From: DATJWY01 sp035500775
Lineage (GTDB): Bacteria > Pseudomonadota > Alphaproteobacteria > Acetobacterales > Acetobacteraceae
Assembly (NCBI GenBank): GCA_035500775.1
Contig: DATJWY010000229.1
Coordinates: 1-27,969, forward strand
Direction of reading: 5' to 3'
DNA length: 27,969 nt
In this document: one piece after another, positions 6,899 to 16,323 of the stretch
How positions within the stretch are numbered: position 1 is the stretch's first letter
Layout of the letters: each line of letters opens with the position of its first letter
The notes under the pieces: generated by a model
What the model saw: only the letters and a program-made list of their open reading frames with translations
What the model was told of the DNA's origin: nothing
The model's database searches: none
Position numbers and translations under genes: made by a program

Positions 6899-9274
6899 AT
6901 GAACGTCCCCGTTCTTGGCCTGCAAACCGCTCCCGTGCCGCGTCTCGGGGCGCTGCGGGAGATCGAGCGCAAGCTGCTCTGGCTGTCCGCCTGGATGATT
7001 CACAACGCCAACCATCTGCGGCCCAGCCGGGACGGGCTGAAGGTGGGCGGCCACCAGGCTTCCTGCGCGTCCTGCGTCTCGATCATGACGGCGCTCTACA
7101 TGGAGGTGCTGCGCCCGCAGGACCGGGTGGCGGTGAAGCCGCATGCCGCGCCGGTGTTCCATGCCATCAACTACCTGTTCGGCCGGCAGACGCAGGAGAA
7201 GCTGGAGCGGCTGCGCGCCTTCGGCGGCATCCAGGCCTATCCGAGCCGGCTGCGCGACGGGCCGGAGGTGGATTTCTCCACCGGCTCGGTGGGGCTTGGC
7301 GTCGGCATGACGACCTTCGCCGCGCTGATGCAGGATTACGTGCGGCTACACGGCTTCGCCCCGGCCGATGTACCGCCGGGGCGGCATGTGGCACTGGCCG
7401 GCGACGCCGAGCTGGACGAGGGCAACATCTATGAAGCCCTGCTCGAAGGCTGGAAGCACGATGTCCGCGACCTCTGGTGGATTATCGACTATAACCGCCA
7501 GAGCCTTGATTCTGTTGTTCCCGATCGGCTGTTTGGCCGGATTGAGGGGCTGTTCCGCGACATGGGCTGGGCGGTCGTGCCGATCAAATACGGCAAGCGG
7601 ATGCAGGCCGCCTTCACCCGCGAGGGCGGCGAGGATCTGCGGCACTGGATCGATGCGTGCCCGAACAGCCTCTATTCGGCCCTGACCTTCCAGGGCGGCG
7701 CCGCCTGGCGGCAGGCCCTGACGGCGGATCTCGGCCGCTCGCGCGCGGTGCAGACGATTCTCGATCCGCTGAGCGACGACGAACTGGCCGGGCTGATGAC
7801 CAATCTCGGCGGCCATGATGTCGAGACGATCATCGAGGCGCTGCGGGCGGCGGAGGCGGCGGGGGATCAGCCGACCTGCTTCGTCGCCTACACGATCAAG
7901 GGCGCCGGCCTGCCCTTCGCCGGGCACAAGGACAACCATGCCGGGCTGATGTCGCGGGAGCAGATGGAGGCCTTCCGCGAGGCCATGTGCATCCGCCCCG
8001 GGCATGAATGGGATCGATTCGAGGGGCTGGCGCTCAGCCCGGAGCAGATGCAGGCGGCGCTCGACGCGGCGCCTTTCGCCCGGACTCTGACGCCCGCCGG
8101 CCGCCGCCTCTCCGCGCCGCCGATTCCGGTGCCCGAACATCTGCCGGCGCCGCGCATCGCCGGGCGGAAGCTCTCCACCCAGGCGGCTTTCGGCGAGATC
8201 CTGGGTGAGATCGGGCGCGGGCAGGGCGCGTGCGCCGCGCTGGCGGCACGGATCATGACGACCAGCCCGGATGTCACCGTCTCGACCAGTCTTGGCCCCT
8301 GGGTGAACCGGCGCGGGCTGTTCGACCGGCATACGCGCGGCGACGTGTTCCGCGACGCGAATCTCGCCAGCATGCAGCGCTGGGGCATGAGCCCGGCCGG
8401 GCAGCATGTGGAACTCGGGATCGCCGAGCAGAATTTGTTCCTGCTGCTCGGTGCCGCCGGACTCAGCGACACGCTGAACGGGGCGCGGGTGCTGCCGGTG
8501 GGCACGGTGTATGACCCGTTCGTCAACCGCGGCCTCGACGCGCTCATCCACGCCTGCTACCACGACGCGCGGTTTCTTTTAGTATCAACACCTTCTGGGA
8601 TAAGCCTCGCGCCGGAAGGTGGCCAGCACCAGTCGATCAACACGCCGCTGATCGGCATCGCCGCCGATCGGCTGGCGGCGTACGAGCCGGCGCATGTCGA
8701 TGAGCTGACGATCCTGCTGCGGCATGCCTTCGCGCATATGCAGGCGCCGGATGGCTCGGCGGTCTGGCTGCGGCTGTCCACCCGGCCGCTGCCGCAGCCC
8801 GCCCGGACGCTCGATGCCGGAGCGGTGATCGCCGGCGGGCATTGGGTGGTGCCGCCCGCACCGGGGGCGCGACTCGCGATCGCCTATCAGGGGCCGGTGG
8901 CGACGGAGGCGGAGGCGGCGTTCGCGACCCTGCGGGAGGAGATGCCGGAAGCGGGGCTGCTCGCTTTGACCAGCCCGGACCGGCTGCATGCCGGCTGGCT
9001 GGAGGCGCTCCGGCGGCGGCGGTCCGGCGAATCCGGCGCCGTCGCGCATGTCGAGGTGCTTCTGGCGCCGCTCGCCGCCGATGCCGCGATCGTGACCGTG
9101 CTGGATGGGCATCCGGCGGCGCATGGCTGGCTCGGCGGGGTGCGCGGGCATCGGGTCCTGCCGCTTGGTCCGGATCGGTTTGGCCAGAGTGGGGATGTGC
9201 CGGATCTCTATCACGCGTATGAGATTGACGCGGATGCGATCCTTGATGCCTGCGCGCAGGCATTGCTCCGCTGA
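6899..9274 (+). CDS. Large thiamine-diphosphate enzyme, transketolase / homodimeric pyruvate dehydrogenase E1-like
   Basis: This 791-residue protein has fused PP and Pyr domains like transketolase or AceE. The thiamine-diphosphate site reads GDAELDEGN (168-176), with DYNRQSLD at 197-204 supplying the Asn. The Pyr-domain Glu is in ELGIAEQN (Glu510). The GDA...WKHDVRDLWWIIDYNRQSLD style is closer to the AceE-like, alpha-keto acid dehydrogenase E1 family than to true transketolase. A C-terminal third domain is present. No lipoyl E2 or E3 gene is nearby, so the substrate (pyruvate, 2-oxobutyrate or a sugar phosphate) is undetermined. The start at 6899 follows GGAGG by about 10 bases; an upstream in-frame extension is repeat-derived. 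A run of AT-rich rare codons lies at 8573-8602. The gene ends 9 bp before repeat R5. Confidence 0.85.
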   Translation: MNVPVLGLQTAPVPRLGALREIERKLLWLSAWMIHNANHLRPSRDGLKVGGHQASCASCVSIMTALYMEVLRPQDRVAVKPHAAPVFHAINYLFGRQTQEKLERLRAFGGIQAYPSRLRDGPEVDFSTGSVGLGVGMTTFAALMQDYVRLHGFAPADVPPGRHVALAGDAELDEGNIYEALLEGWKHDVRDLWWIIDYNRQSLDSVVPDRLFGRIEGLFRDMGWAVVPIKYGKRMQAAFTREGGEDLRHWIDACPNSLYSALTFQGGAAWRQALTADLGRSRAVQTILDPLSDDELAGLMTNLGGHDVETIIEALRAAEAAGDQPTCFVAYTIKGAGLPFAGHKDNHAGLMSREQMEAFREAMCIRPGHEWDRFEGLALSPEQMQAALDAAPFARTLTPAGRRLSAPPIPVPEHLPAPRIAGRKLSTQAAFGEILGEIGRGQGACAALAARIMTTSPDVTVSTSLGPWVNRRGLFDRHTRGDVFRDANLASMQRWGMSPAGQHVELGIAEQNLFLLLGAAGLSDTLNGARVLPVGTVYDPFVNRGLDALIHACYHDARFLLVSTPSGISLAPEGGQHQSINTPLIGIAADRLAAYEPAHVDELTILLRHAFAHMQAPDGSAVWLRLSTRPLPQPARTLDAGAVIAGGHWVVPPAPGARLAIAYQGPVATEAEAAFATLREEMPEAGLLALTSPDRLHAGWLEALRRRRSGESGAVAHVEVLLAPLAADAAIVTVLDGHPAAHGWLGGVRGHRVLPLGPDRFGQSGDVPDLYHAYEIDADAILDACAQALLR

Positions 9275-9283
9275 TAGATAAGG

Positions 9284-9449
9284 CCAGGGGCGTCGCCCCT
9301 GGACCCCACCAAAGGCGAAGCCTTTGGAATCCTTTTGATTTTGCCGCATTGGCCGGTGCCGGGCGATCGTGACTGGTTCGGGGGGCGGAAAAAGGGATGG
9401 TTTCCAAAGGCCTACGGCCTTTGGCGGGGTCGAGGGGCGGAGCCCCTCG
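9284..9449. repeat. Mosaic palindromic repeat, copy R5, as an inverted pair of two-module units
   Basis: The left unit is CCAGGGGC-GTC-GCCCCTGG (9284-9302), ACCCCA, then CCAAAGGC-GAA-GCCTTTGG (9309-9327). The right unit is the same order inverted: CCAAAGGCC-TAC-GGCCTTTGG (9404-9424), CGGGGT, then CGAGGGGC-GGA-GCCCCTCG (9431-9449). About 76 bp of unrelated sequence separates them. The whole resembles a small non-autonomous element with roughly 45-bp terminal inverted repeats. It directly follows the stop codon of the thiamine-diphosphate enzyme gene. Confidence 0.88.
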
Positions 9450-9486
9450 GACAGAGGCGTGAGCGGCTTCACACCATAGGCCGATC

Positions 9487-9515
9487 TTGTTCCGGCGGTC
9501 GGGCTGCGCTAAAGC
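9487..9515 (+). promoter_or_regulatory. Candidate promoter for tRNA-Leu
   Basis: TTGTTC at 9487-9492 and TAAAGC at 9510-9515 are separated by 17 bases and lie about 37 bp upstream of the tRNA. Both hexamers are only partial consensus matches. Confidence 0.35.
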
Positions 9516-9551
9516 CCGGCCCTCGCGGCCGCAAGGTCAGCCCGGTTCCCG

Positions 9552-9636
<85 letters not shown>

Positions 9637-9685
9637 ACCGCCCGTTCTGACCGGCCCCTATTGGTTTTGAAGGATTCCCTGGCAA

Positions 9686-11041
9686 ATGCAGGTCACAGAG
9701 ACGCTCTCTGACGGGCTCAAGCGCGCTTTCACCGTGGTCGTGCCCGCCGCCGAGATCGAGAGCAAGCGCGCGACGAAGCTCAGCGAGCTGGGCAAGAACC
9801 TGCGCCTGCCCGGGTTCCGGCCGGGCAAGGTGCCAGCCGCCCTGGTGCGGCAGCGCTACGGCACCGCCGCCCTGTCCGAGGCGGTGCAGGAGAGCGTGGA
9901 AGAGGCGACCCGCCAGGTGATCCTCGATCGCGGCCTGCGCCCGGCCGAGCAGCCCGCCGTCAGCCTCGTCAGCGAGGTCGATCCGGCTGCCACCGAGGCG
10001 AAGGATGTCGAGCTGAAGCTCGAGCTTGAGCTGCTGCCCGAGATCGCCATCCCCGAACTCTCCGGCATCGCCCTGACCCGCCACAAGGCGCAGCCGGCAG
10101 CGGAAGCGATCGAGAAGACGCTGGGCACGCTCGCCGGGCGTCAGGGCGAGTTGGTCGCGGTCGAGGAAGACCGCGGCGCCGAGAAGGGCGAGGTCCTCAC
10201 CGTGGATTTCGTCGGCAAGGTGGACGACGTCGCCTTCCCGGGCGGCACCGGCTCCGACATGGATGTCGAGATCGCCGGCGCCGGCTTCATTCCGGGCTTC
10301 TCCGAGCAGATGGAAGGCATGAAGCCGGGCGAGACCCGGACCATCAACGTCACCTTCCCCGAGGAGTACCACGCGGCCGAGCTGGCCGGTAAGGCGGCGA
10401 CGTTCGAGATCACCGCGAAGGCGCTGCGCAAGCAGGTGCCGGCGGAGCTGAACGACGAATTCGCGACCAAGCTCGGCTTCGAGAGCCTCGACAAGCTGCG
10501 CGAGGCGATCAGCGATCAGATCCAGCGCGAGTACGACCAGCTCTCCCGCCTGCGCATCAAGCGCGAGCTGCTGGACGCCCTGGCGGGCCTCGCCGATTTC
10601 CCGGCGCCGGAAGGGCTGGTCGAGGCGGAGTTCCAGGGGATCTGGCAGCGCGTCGAGGCGGACCGGGCGGCCGGCCGGCTGGACGATGAGGATAAGAGCA
10701 AGGACGAGGAGACGCTGAAGCGGGAATACCGGGCGATCGCGCTCCGCCGCGTCCGCCTCGGCCTGCTGCTCTCCGAGATCGGCCGGGTGAACAACATCCA
10801 GGTGACGCCGGAGGAGCTGACCCGGGCACTGCGCACCGAGGCGTCGCGCTATCCTGGCCATGAGGCGGAGTTCATCGAGTTCTTCCGCCGGAATCCGCGC
10901 TCGATCGAGGGCCTGCGCGGCCCGATCTTCGAGGACAAGGTGGTGGACTACATCCTGGAGCTCGCGAAGATCGAGGAGCATCAGGTTTCCCCTGAGGAGC
11001 TTTCGGCGGTTCCCGAGTCCCCGGCGGCGGAAGCGGCCTGA
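9686..11041 (+). CDS. tig: Trigger factor, ribosome-associated chaperone and peptidyl-prolyl isomerase
   Basis: This 451-residue protein binds ribosomal protein L23 at the exit tunnel and shields nascent chains. The N-terminal ribosome-binding signature GFRPGKVP is at 43-50. The FKBP-type isomerase domain spans about 165-248 and includes FIPGFSEQMEGMKPGE. The C-terminal helical chaperone cradle follows, ending in an acidic, Ala/Pro-rich tail. Length is normal for alphaproteobacteria. A GAAGGA ribosome-binding site precedes the ATG. It is the first gene of the tig-clpP-clpX-lon cluster. A 15-bp-stem hairpin 6 bp after the stop probably ends or attenuates its transcript. Confidence 0.98.
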   Translation: MQVTETLSDGLKRAFTVVVPAAEIESKRATKLSELGKNLRLPGFRPGKVPAALVRQRYGTAALSEAVQESVEEATRQVILDRGLRPAEQPAVSLVSEVDPAATEAKDVELKLELELLPEIAIPELSGIALTRHKAQPAAEAIEKTLGTLAGRQGELVAVEEDRGAEKGEVLTVDFVGKVDDVAFPGGTGSDMDVEIAGAGFIPGFSEQMEGMKPGETRTINVTFPEEYHAAELAGKAATFEITAKALRKQVPAELNDEFATKLGFESLDKLREAISDQIQREYDQLSRLRIKRELLDALAGLADFPAPEGLVEAEFQGIWQRVEADRAAGRLDDEDKSKDEETLKREYRAIALRRVRLGLLLSEIGRVNNIQVTPEELTRALRTEASRYPGHEAEFIEFFRRNPRSIEGLRGPIFEDKVVDYILELAKIEEHQVSPEELSAVPESPAAEAA

Positions 11042-11046
11042 TCGCC

Positions 11047-11080
11047 TCCAGGGCATGCCGGTTCCCCGGCATGCCCTGGA
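11047..11080 (+). terminator. Perfect hairpin after tig
   Basis: A 15-bp perfect stem (arms TCCAGGGCATGCCGG and its complement) with loop TTCC lies 5 bp after the tig stop codon. Downstream sequence is CCTTCAGAGTTTC, with no T run. It may act as a terminator, as a processing site protecting the tig mRNA 3' end, or as a partial attenuator before clpP. Confidence 0.7.
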
Positions 11081-11171
11081 CCTTCAGAGTTTCCCGTCTA
11101 TGTTTGATGTCGGGTGTGACCATCGCGGTTGCACCCGGCCGGCTGTAACGGCCCGAAAAGGGGATGGAAGC

Positions 11172-11816
11172 ATGAGGGATCGCGATCCCGTCGAGTTCTA
11201 TGGTCAGGCGCTCGTGCCGATGGTGGTCGAGCAGACCGCTCGGGGGGAGCGGGCCTTCGACATCTATTCGCGCCTGCTGAAGGAGCGAATCATTTTCCTG
11301 ACGGGTCCGGTCTATGACCAGGTCAGCGCGCTGATCTGCGCCCAGTTGCTGTTCCTGGAGAGCGAGAACCCGACCAAGGACATCTCCTTCTACATCAACA
11401 GCCCGGGCGGCGTGGTCTCGGCCGGTCTCGCGATCTACGACACAATGCAGTACATCCGCAGCCCGGTGAGCACGGTCTGCATCGGGCAGGCGGCTTCGAT
11501 GGGGTCGCTGCTGCTCTGCGCTGGCGCCAAGGGCAAGCGTTACGCCCTGCCGAATGCCCGCGTAATGGTGCATCAGCCCTCCGGCGGGGCACAGGGGCAG
11601 GCGGCGGATATCGAAATCCAGGCCCGCGAGATTCTGACGCTGCGGCACAGGCTGAACGAGATCTACAACCGGCACACCGGCCAGCCGCTGGAGGAGATCG
11701 AGCGCCGGCTCGAGCGGGATACCTACATGTCCGCCGAGCAGGCCCGCGATTTCGGGCTGGTGGACGAGGTGGTCGAGAGCCGTCCTCGCGGCCTGGACGA
11801 GGCGGTCAAGAGCTGA
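11172..11816 (+). CDS. clpP: ATP-dependent Clp protease proteolytic subunit (canonical)
   Basis: This 214-residue serine peptidase forms the double-heptamer chamber fed by ClpX. The catalytic triad is complete: Ser109 (AASMGSLLL), His134 (MVHQPSGG) and Asp183 (RDTYMSA). Their spacing of 25 and 49 residues equals that of E. coli ClpP. A short N-terminal propeptide-like segment is present. The ATG at 11172 follows AAAGGGG by 8 bases; an overlapping ATG at 11164 is out of frame. It sits between tig and clpX, the usual arrangement. This complete paralogue is the reference that exposes the Asp-to-Asn change in the ClpP-like protein at 191-880. Confidence 0.98.
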   Translation: MRDRDPVEFYGQALVPMVVEQTARGERAFDIYSRLLKERIIFLTGPVYDQVSALICAQLLFLESENPTKDISFYINSPGGVVSAGLAIYDTMQYIRSPVSTVCIGQAASMGSLLLCAGAKGKRYALPNARVMVHQPSGGAQGQAADIEIQAREILTLRHRLNEIYNRHTGQPLEEIERRLERDTYMSAEQARDFGLVDEVVESRPRGLDEAVKS

Positions 11817-11904
11817 TCCGGCCTGGCCGGGGAACGGAGGCCCGGACGCCGCGCGCGTTCGGGCGCAAGCCGGCGGCACCGAGGTCCGGGGCGTCGCCGC
11901 TTGT

Positions 11905-11925
11905 GTCCGGCCCTGGGGCCGGGAC
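11905..11925 (+). terminator. Candidate clpP terminator or attenuator hairpin
   Basis: CCGGCC-CTGG-GGCCGG, extended outward by GTC/GAC with one bulged G, lies about 90 bp after the clpP stop inside the larger 11845-11943 inverted repeat. There is no T tract, so factor-independent termination is uncertain. Confidence 0.4.
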
Positions 11926-12048
11926 GGTCCGGCGCGCGGCGTCTGACCGGGAAATCCTGTCCGCACCCCTGGGGGTGGAGGCGGGATGGAATCCTCGCAT
12001 TGTCGTCATGCCATGATATGCTGCGACGGCACGTCGCTTGCTTCGTCG

Positions 12049-12077
12049 CTTGCCAAACGTGATGAGTATCCCAATGT
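12049..12077 (+). promoter_or_regulatory. Candidate heat-shock (RpoH) promoter for clpX
   Basis: CTTGCCA at 12049-12055, a 14-base spacer, and CCCAATGT at 12070-12077 resemble the sigma-32 pattern CTTGAAA-N13/14-CCCCATNT. The clpX ATG is about 100 bp downstream. Confidence 0.4.
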
Positions 12078-12176
12078 CGGGAAACTGGGGCTGGCGGGCG
12101 TTTCTGTTGTGGTCCGTCGCCGGCGCGTCCTAATATCCCAAGGTTTGCCCCCGGTTGCCCCGGGGCGGGAGAGTTC

Positions 12177-13430
12177 ATGAGCAAATCCGGCGAGTCCAAA
12201 AACACCCTGTACTGCTCGTTCTGCGGCAAGTCGCAGCATGAGGTCCGCAAGCTGATCGCTGGCCCGACAGTGTTCATCTGCGATGAGTGCGTCGAGCTTT
12301 GCATGGATATCATTCGCGAGGAGCACAAGACGCACCTCGTGAAGACGCGCGACGGGGTGCCGACGCCGAAGGAGATCTGCAAGGTCCTGGACGATTACGT
12401 GATCGGCCAGAGCCATGCCAAGCGCGTGCTGTCTGTCGCGGTGCACAACCACTACAAGCGGCTGGCGCACGGGCAGAAGAACAACGACGTCGAGATCGCC
12501 AAGTCGAACATCCTGCTGGTGGGGCCGACCGGCTCGGGCAAGACGCTGCTGGCGCAGACGCTCGCGCGCATCCTGGACGTGCCGTTCACCATGGCGGACG
12601 CGACGACGCTGACCGAAGCCGGTTATGTCGGCGAGGATGTCGAGAACATCATCCTCAAGCTGCTGCAGGCCGCCGACTACAACGTGGAGCGGGCGCAGCG
12701 CGGCATCGTCTATATCGACGAGGTCGATAAGATCAGCCGCAAATCCGACAATCCCTCCATCACCCGCGATGTGAGCGGCGAGGGCGTGCAGCAGGCCCTG
12801 CTGAAGATCATGGAGGGCACGGTCGCCTCGGTGCCGCCCCAGGGCGGGCGGAAGCATCCGCAGCAGGAATTCCTGCAGGTCGATACGACCAACATCCTGT
12901 TCATTTGCGGCGGCGCCTTCGCCGGGCTGGAGAAGATCATCGGCGCCCGCGGCAAGGGCTCCGGGATCGGCTATGGCGCGGATGTGCGGGACCCGGATGA
13001 GCGCCGCACCGGCCAGATTCTGCGCGACGTGGAGCCCGAGGACCTGCTGCGATTCGGCCTGATCCCCGAGTTCATCGGCCGTCTGCCGGTGGTCGCGACG
13101 CTGGAGGATCTCGACGAGGCGGCGCTGATGGAGATCCTGACCAAGCCGAAGAACGCGCTGGTCAAGCAATATGGCCGCCTGTTCGAGATGGAAGGCGTGA
13201 AGCTGAGCTTCACCGATGATGCGCTGCGCTCCGTCGCCACGCGGGCGATTGCCCGCAGGACCGGTGCGCGCGGCCTGCGCTCGATCATGGAGGCGATTCT
13301 GCTCTCCACGATGTTCGACCTGCCTGGCCTCGACACTGTCGATGAGGTGGTGATCAACCGGGAAGTGGCCGAGGGCCGGGCCAATCCGCTTTACACATAC
13401 GGCAAGGAGCGGGCGGAGGGCGGCGCCTGA
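12177..13430 (+). CDS. clpX: ATP-dependent unfoldase ClpX
   Basis: This 417-residue AAA+ unfoldase delivers substrates to ClpP. The N-terminal zinc-binding domain has Cys13, Cys16, Cys35 and Cys38. Walker A GPTGSGKT is at 116-123 and the pore-loop GYVG at 149-152. Walker B IVYIDE is at 177-182, the RKH loop at 225-227, and a sensor-2 GAR near the C terminus. The ClpP-docking loop, normally IGF, reads IGY at 264-266 (codon TAT at 12972). The ATG follows GGGAG by about 7 bases. The gene follows clpP after a structured 360-bp spacer with its own promoter candidate, so it may be expressed partly separately from clpP. Confidence 0.98.
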   Translation: MSKSGESKNTLYCSFCGKSQHEVRKLIAGPTVFICDECVELCMDIIREEHKTHLVKTRDGVPTPKEICKVLDDYVIGQSHAKRVLSVAVHNHYKRLAHGQKNNDVEIAKSNILLVGPTGSGKTLLAQTLARILDVPFTMADATTLTEAGYVGEDVENIILKLLQAADYNVERAQRGIVYIDEVDKISRKSDNPSITRDVSGEGVQQALLKIMEGTVASVPPQGGRKHPQQEFLQVDTTNILFICGGAFAGLEKIIGARGKGSGIGYGADVRDPDERRTGQILRDVEPEDLLRFGLIPEFIGRLPVVATLEDLDEAALMEILTKPKNALVKQYGRLFEMEGVKLSFTDDALRSVATRAIARRTGARGLRSIMEAILLSTMFDLPGLDTVDEVVINREVAEGRANPLYTYGKERAEGGA

Positions 13431-13502
13431 GCGGCGCCCTTCCTGTCCTGGGCCCCTTCTGTCACGGGTCCGGGGCGAGGGAAGATCAGCGCCGCTCCGG
13501 CC

Positions 13503-13531
13503 CTTGTGAACGGTGGTCTCGATTCCGATAT
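13503..13531 (+). promoter_or_regulatory. Candidate heat-shock (RpoH) promoter for lon
   Basis: CTTGTGA at 13503-13509, a 14-base spacer, and TCCGATAT at 13524-13531 match the sigma-32 pattern CTTGAAA-N13/14-CCCCATNT well in both boxes. It lies about 95 bp upstream of the lon ATG, within the 195-bp clpX-lon spacer. Confidence 0.45.
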
Positions 13532-13625
13532 CCGTTCTGGTTGCCGGGGCGGTTAACCCGGCTCGGACGGGATCGTGCCACACTGGGCGTTCCTGCTCCT
13601 GACTGTCCTGTAGGAGGTCTCATTT

Positions 13626-16055
<2,430 letters not shown>

Positions 16056-16106
16056 TCCCGCCCGTGTCGTGGACGGCCATCAGGCGGTCCCCGATTCCTG
16101 CCTAAG

Positions 16107-16146
16107 AGAAGGCCCGGCGAAAATGGCTCGCCGGGCCTTCTTTTTT
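16107..16146 (+). terminator. Rho-independent terminator of lon
   Basis: Arms AAGGCCCGGCGA and TCGCCGGGCCTT (16109-16120 and 16128-16139), extendable by two pairs, enclose a 7-base loop and are followed by CTTTTTT. This is the clearest intrinsic terminator in the window. Confidence 0.93.
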
Positions 16147-16323
16147 CCTGCGTGCGCCGCTTGTATACGCCGCGTGCGCCGCTTTGCTTCAAGGGGTTAC
16201 CCGTTTAAGGATGGCGCCCGGCAGGGTGCGGCAAGACAGGGGGGCGGGGCCGGCGACAAGGTCGATCCGACCGGAGTTTCCCCGTCCCGCGCCGGGTTGG
16301 AAGCGGCCAGCAAGAGGAAGGTT

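Larger units (their letters stand above)
11817..12176. other. Long structured spacer between clpP and clpX
   Basis: The 360 bp contain a 12-bp perfect inverted repeat, GACGCCGCGCGC at 11845-11856 and its complement at 11932-11943. It encloses a smaller hairpin (CCGGCC-CTGG-GGCCGG, 11907-11922) and three spaced GTCCGG copies. Further on come a GGAGG-preceded ATG at 11986 opening a 64-codon frame that ends in ATGA over the clpX start, and a heat-shock-like promoter at 12049-12077. No convincing protein gene is present; third-position GC of the small frame is far below that of neighbouring genes. Confidence 0.6.

Noticed and set aside
44..9449. CRISPR-like repeat array
   Set aside because: Copies are kilobases apart, variable in module order, and lack regular spacers or cas genes.
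11082..11110. Heat-shock-type promoter before clpP (CTTCAGA...TTTGATGT)
   Set aside because: The -35 lacks the CTTG core and the -10 lacks the C run; the match is too poor.
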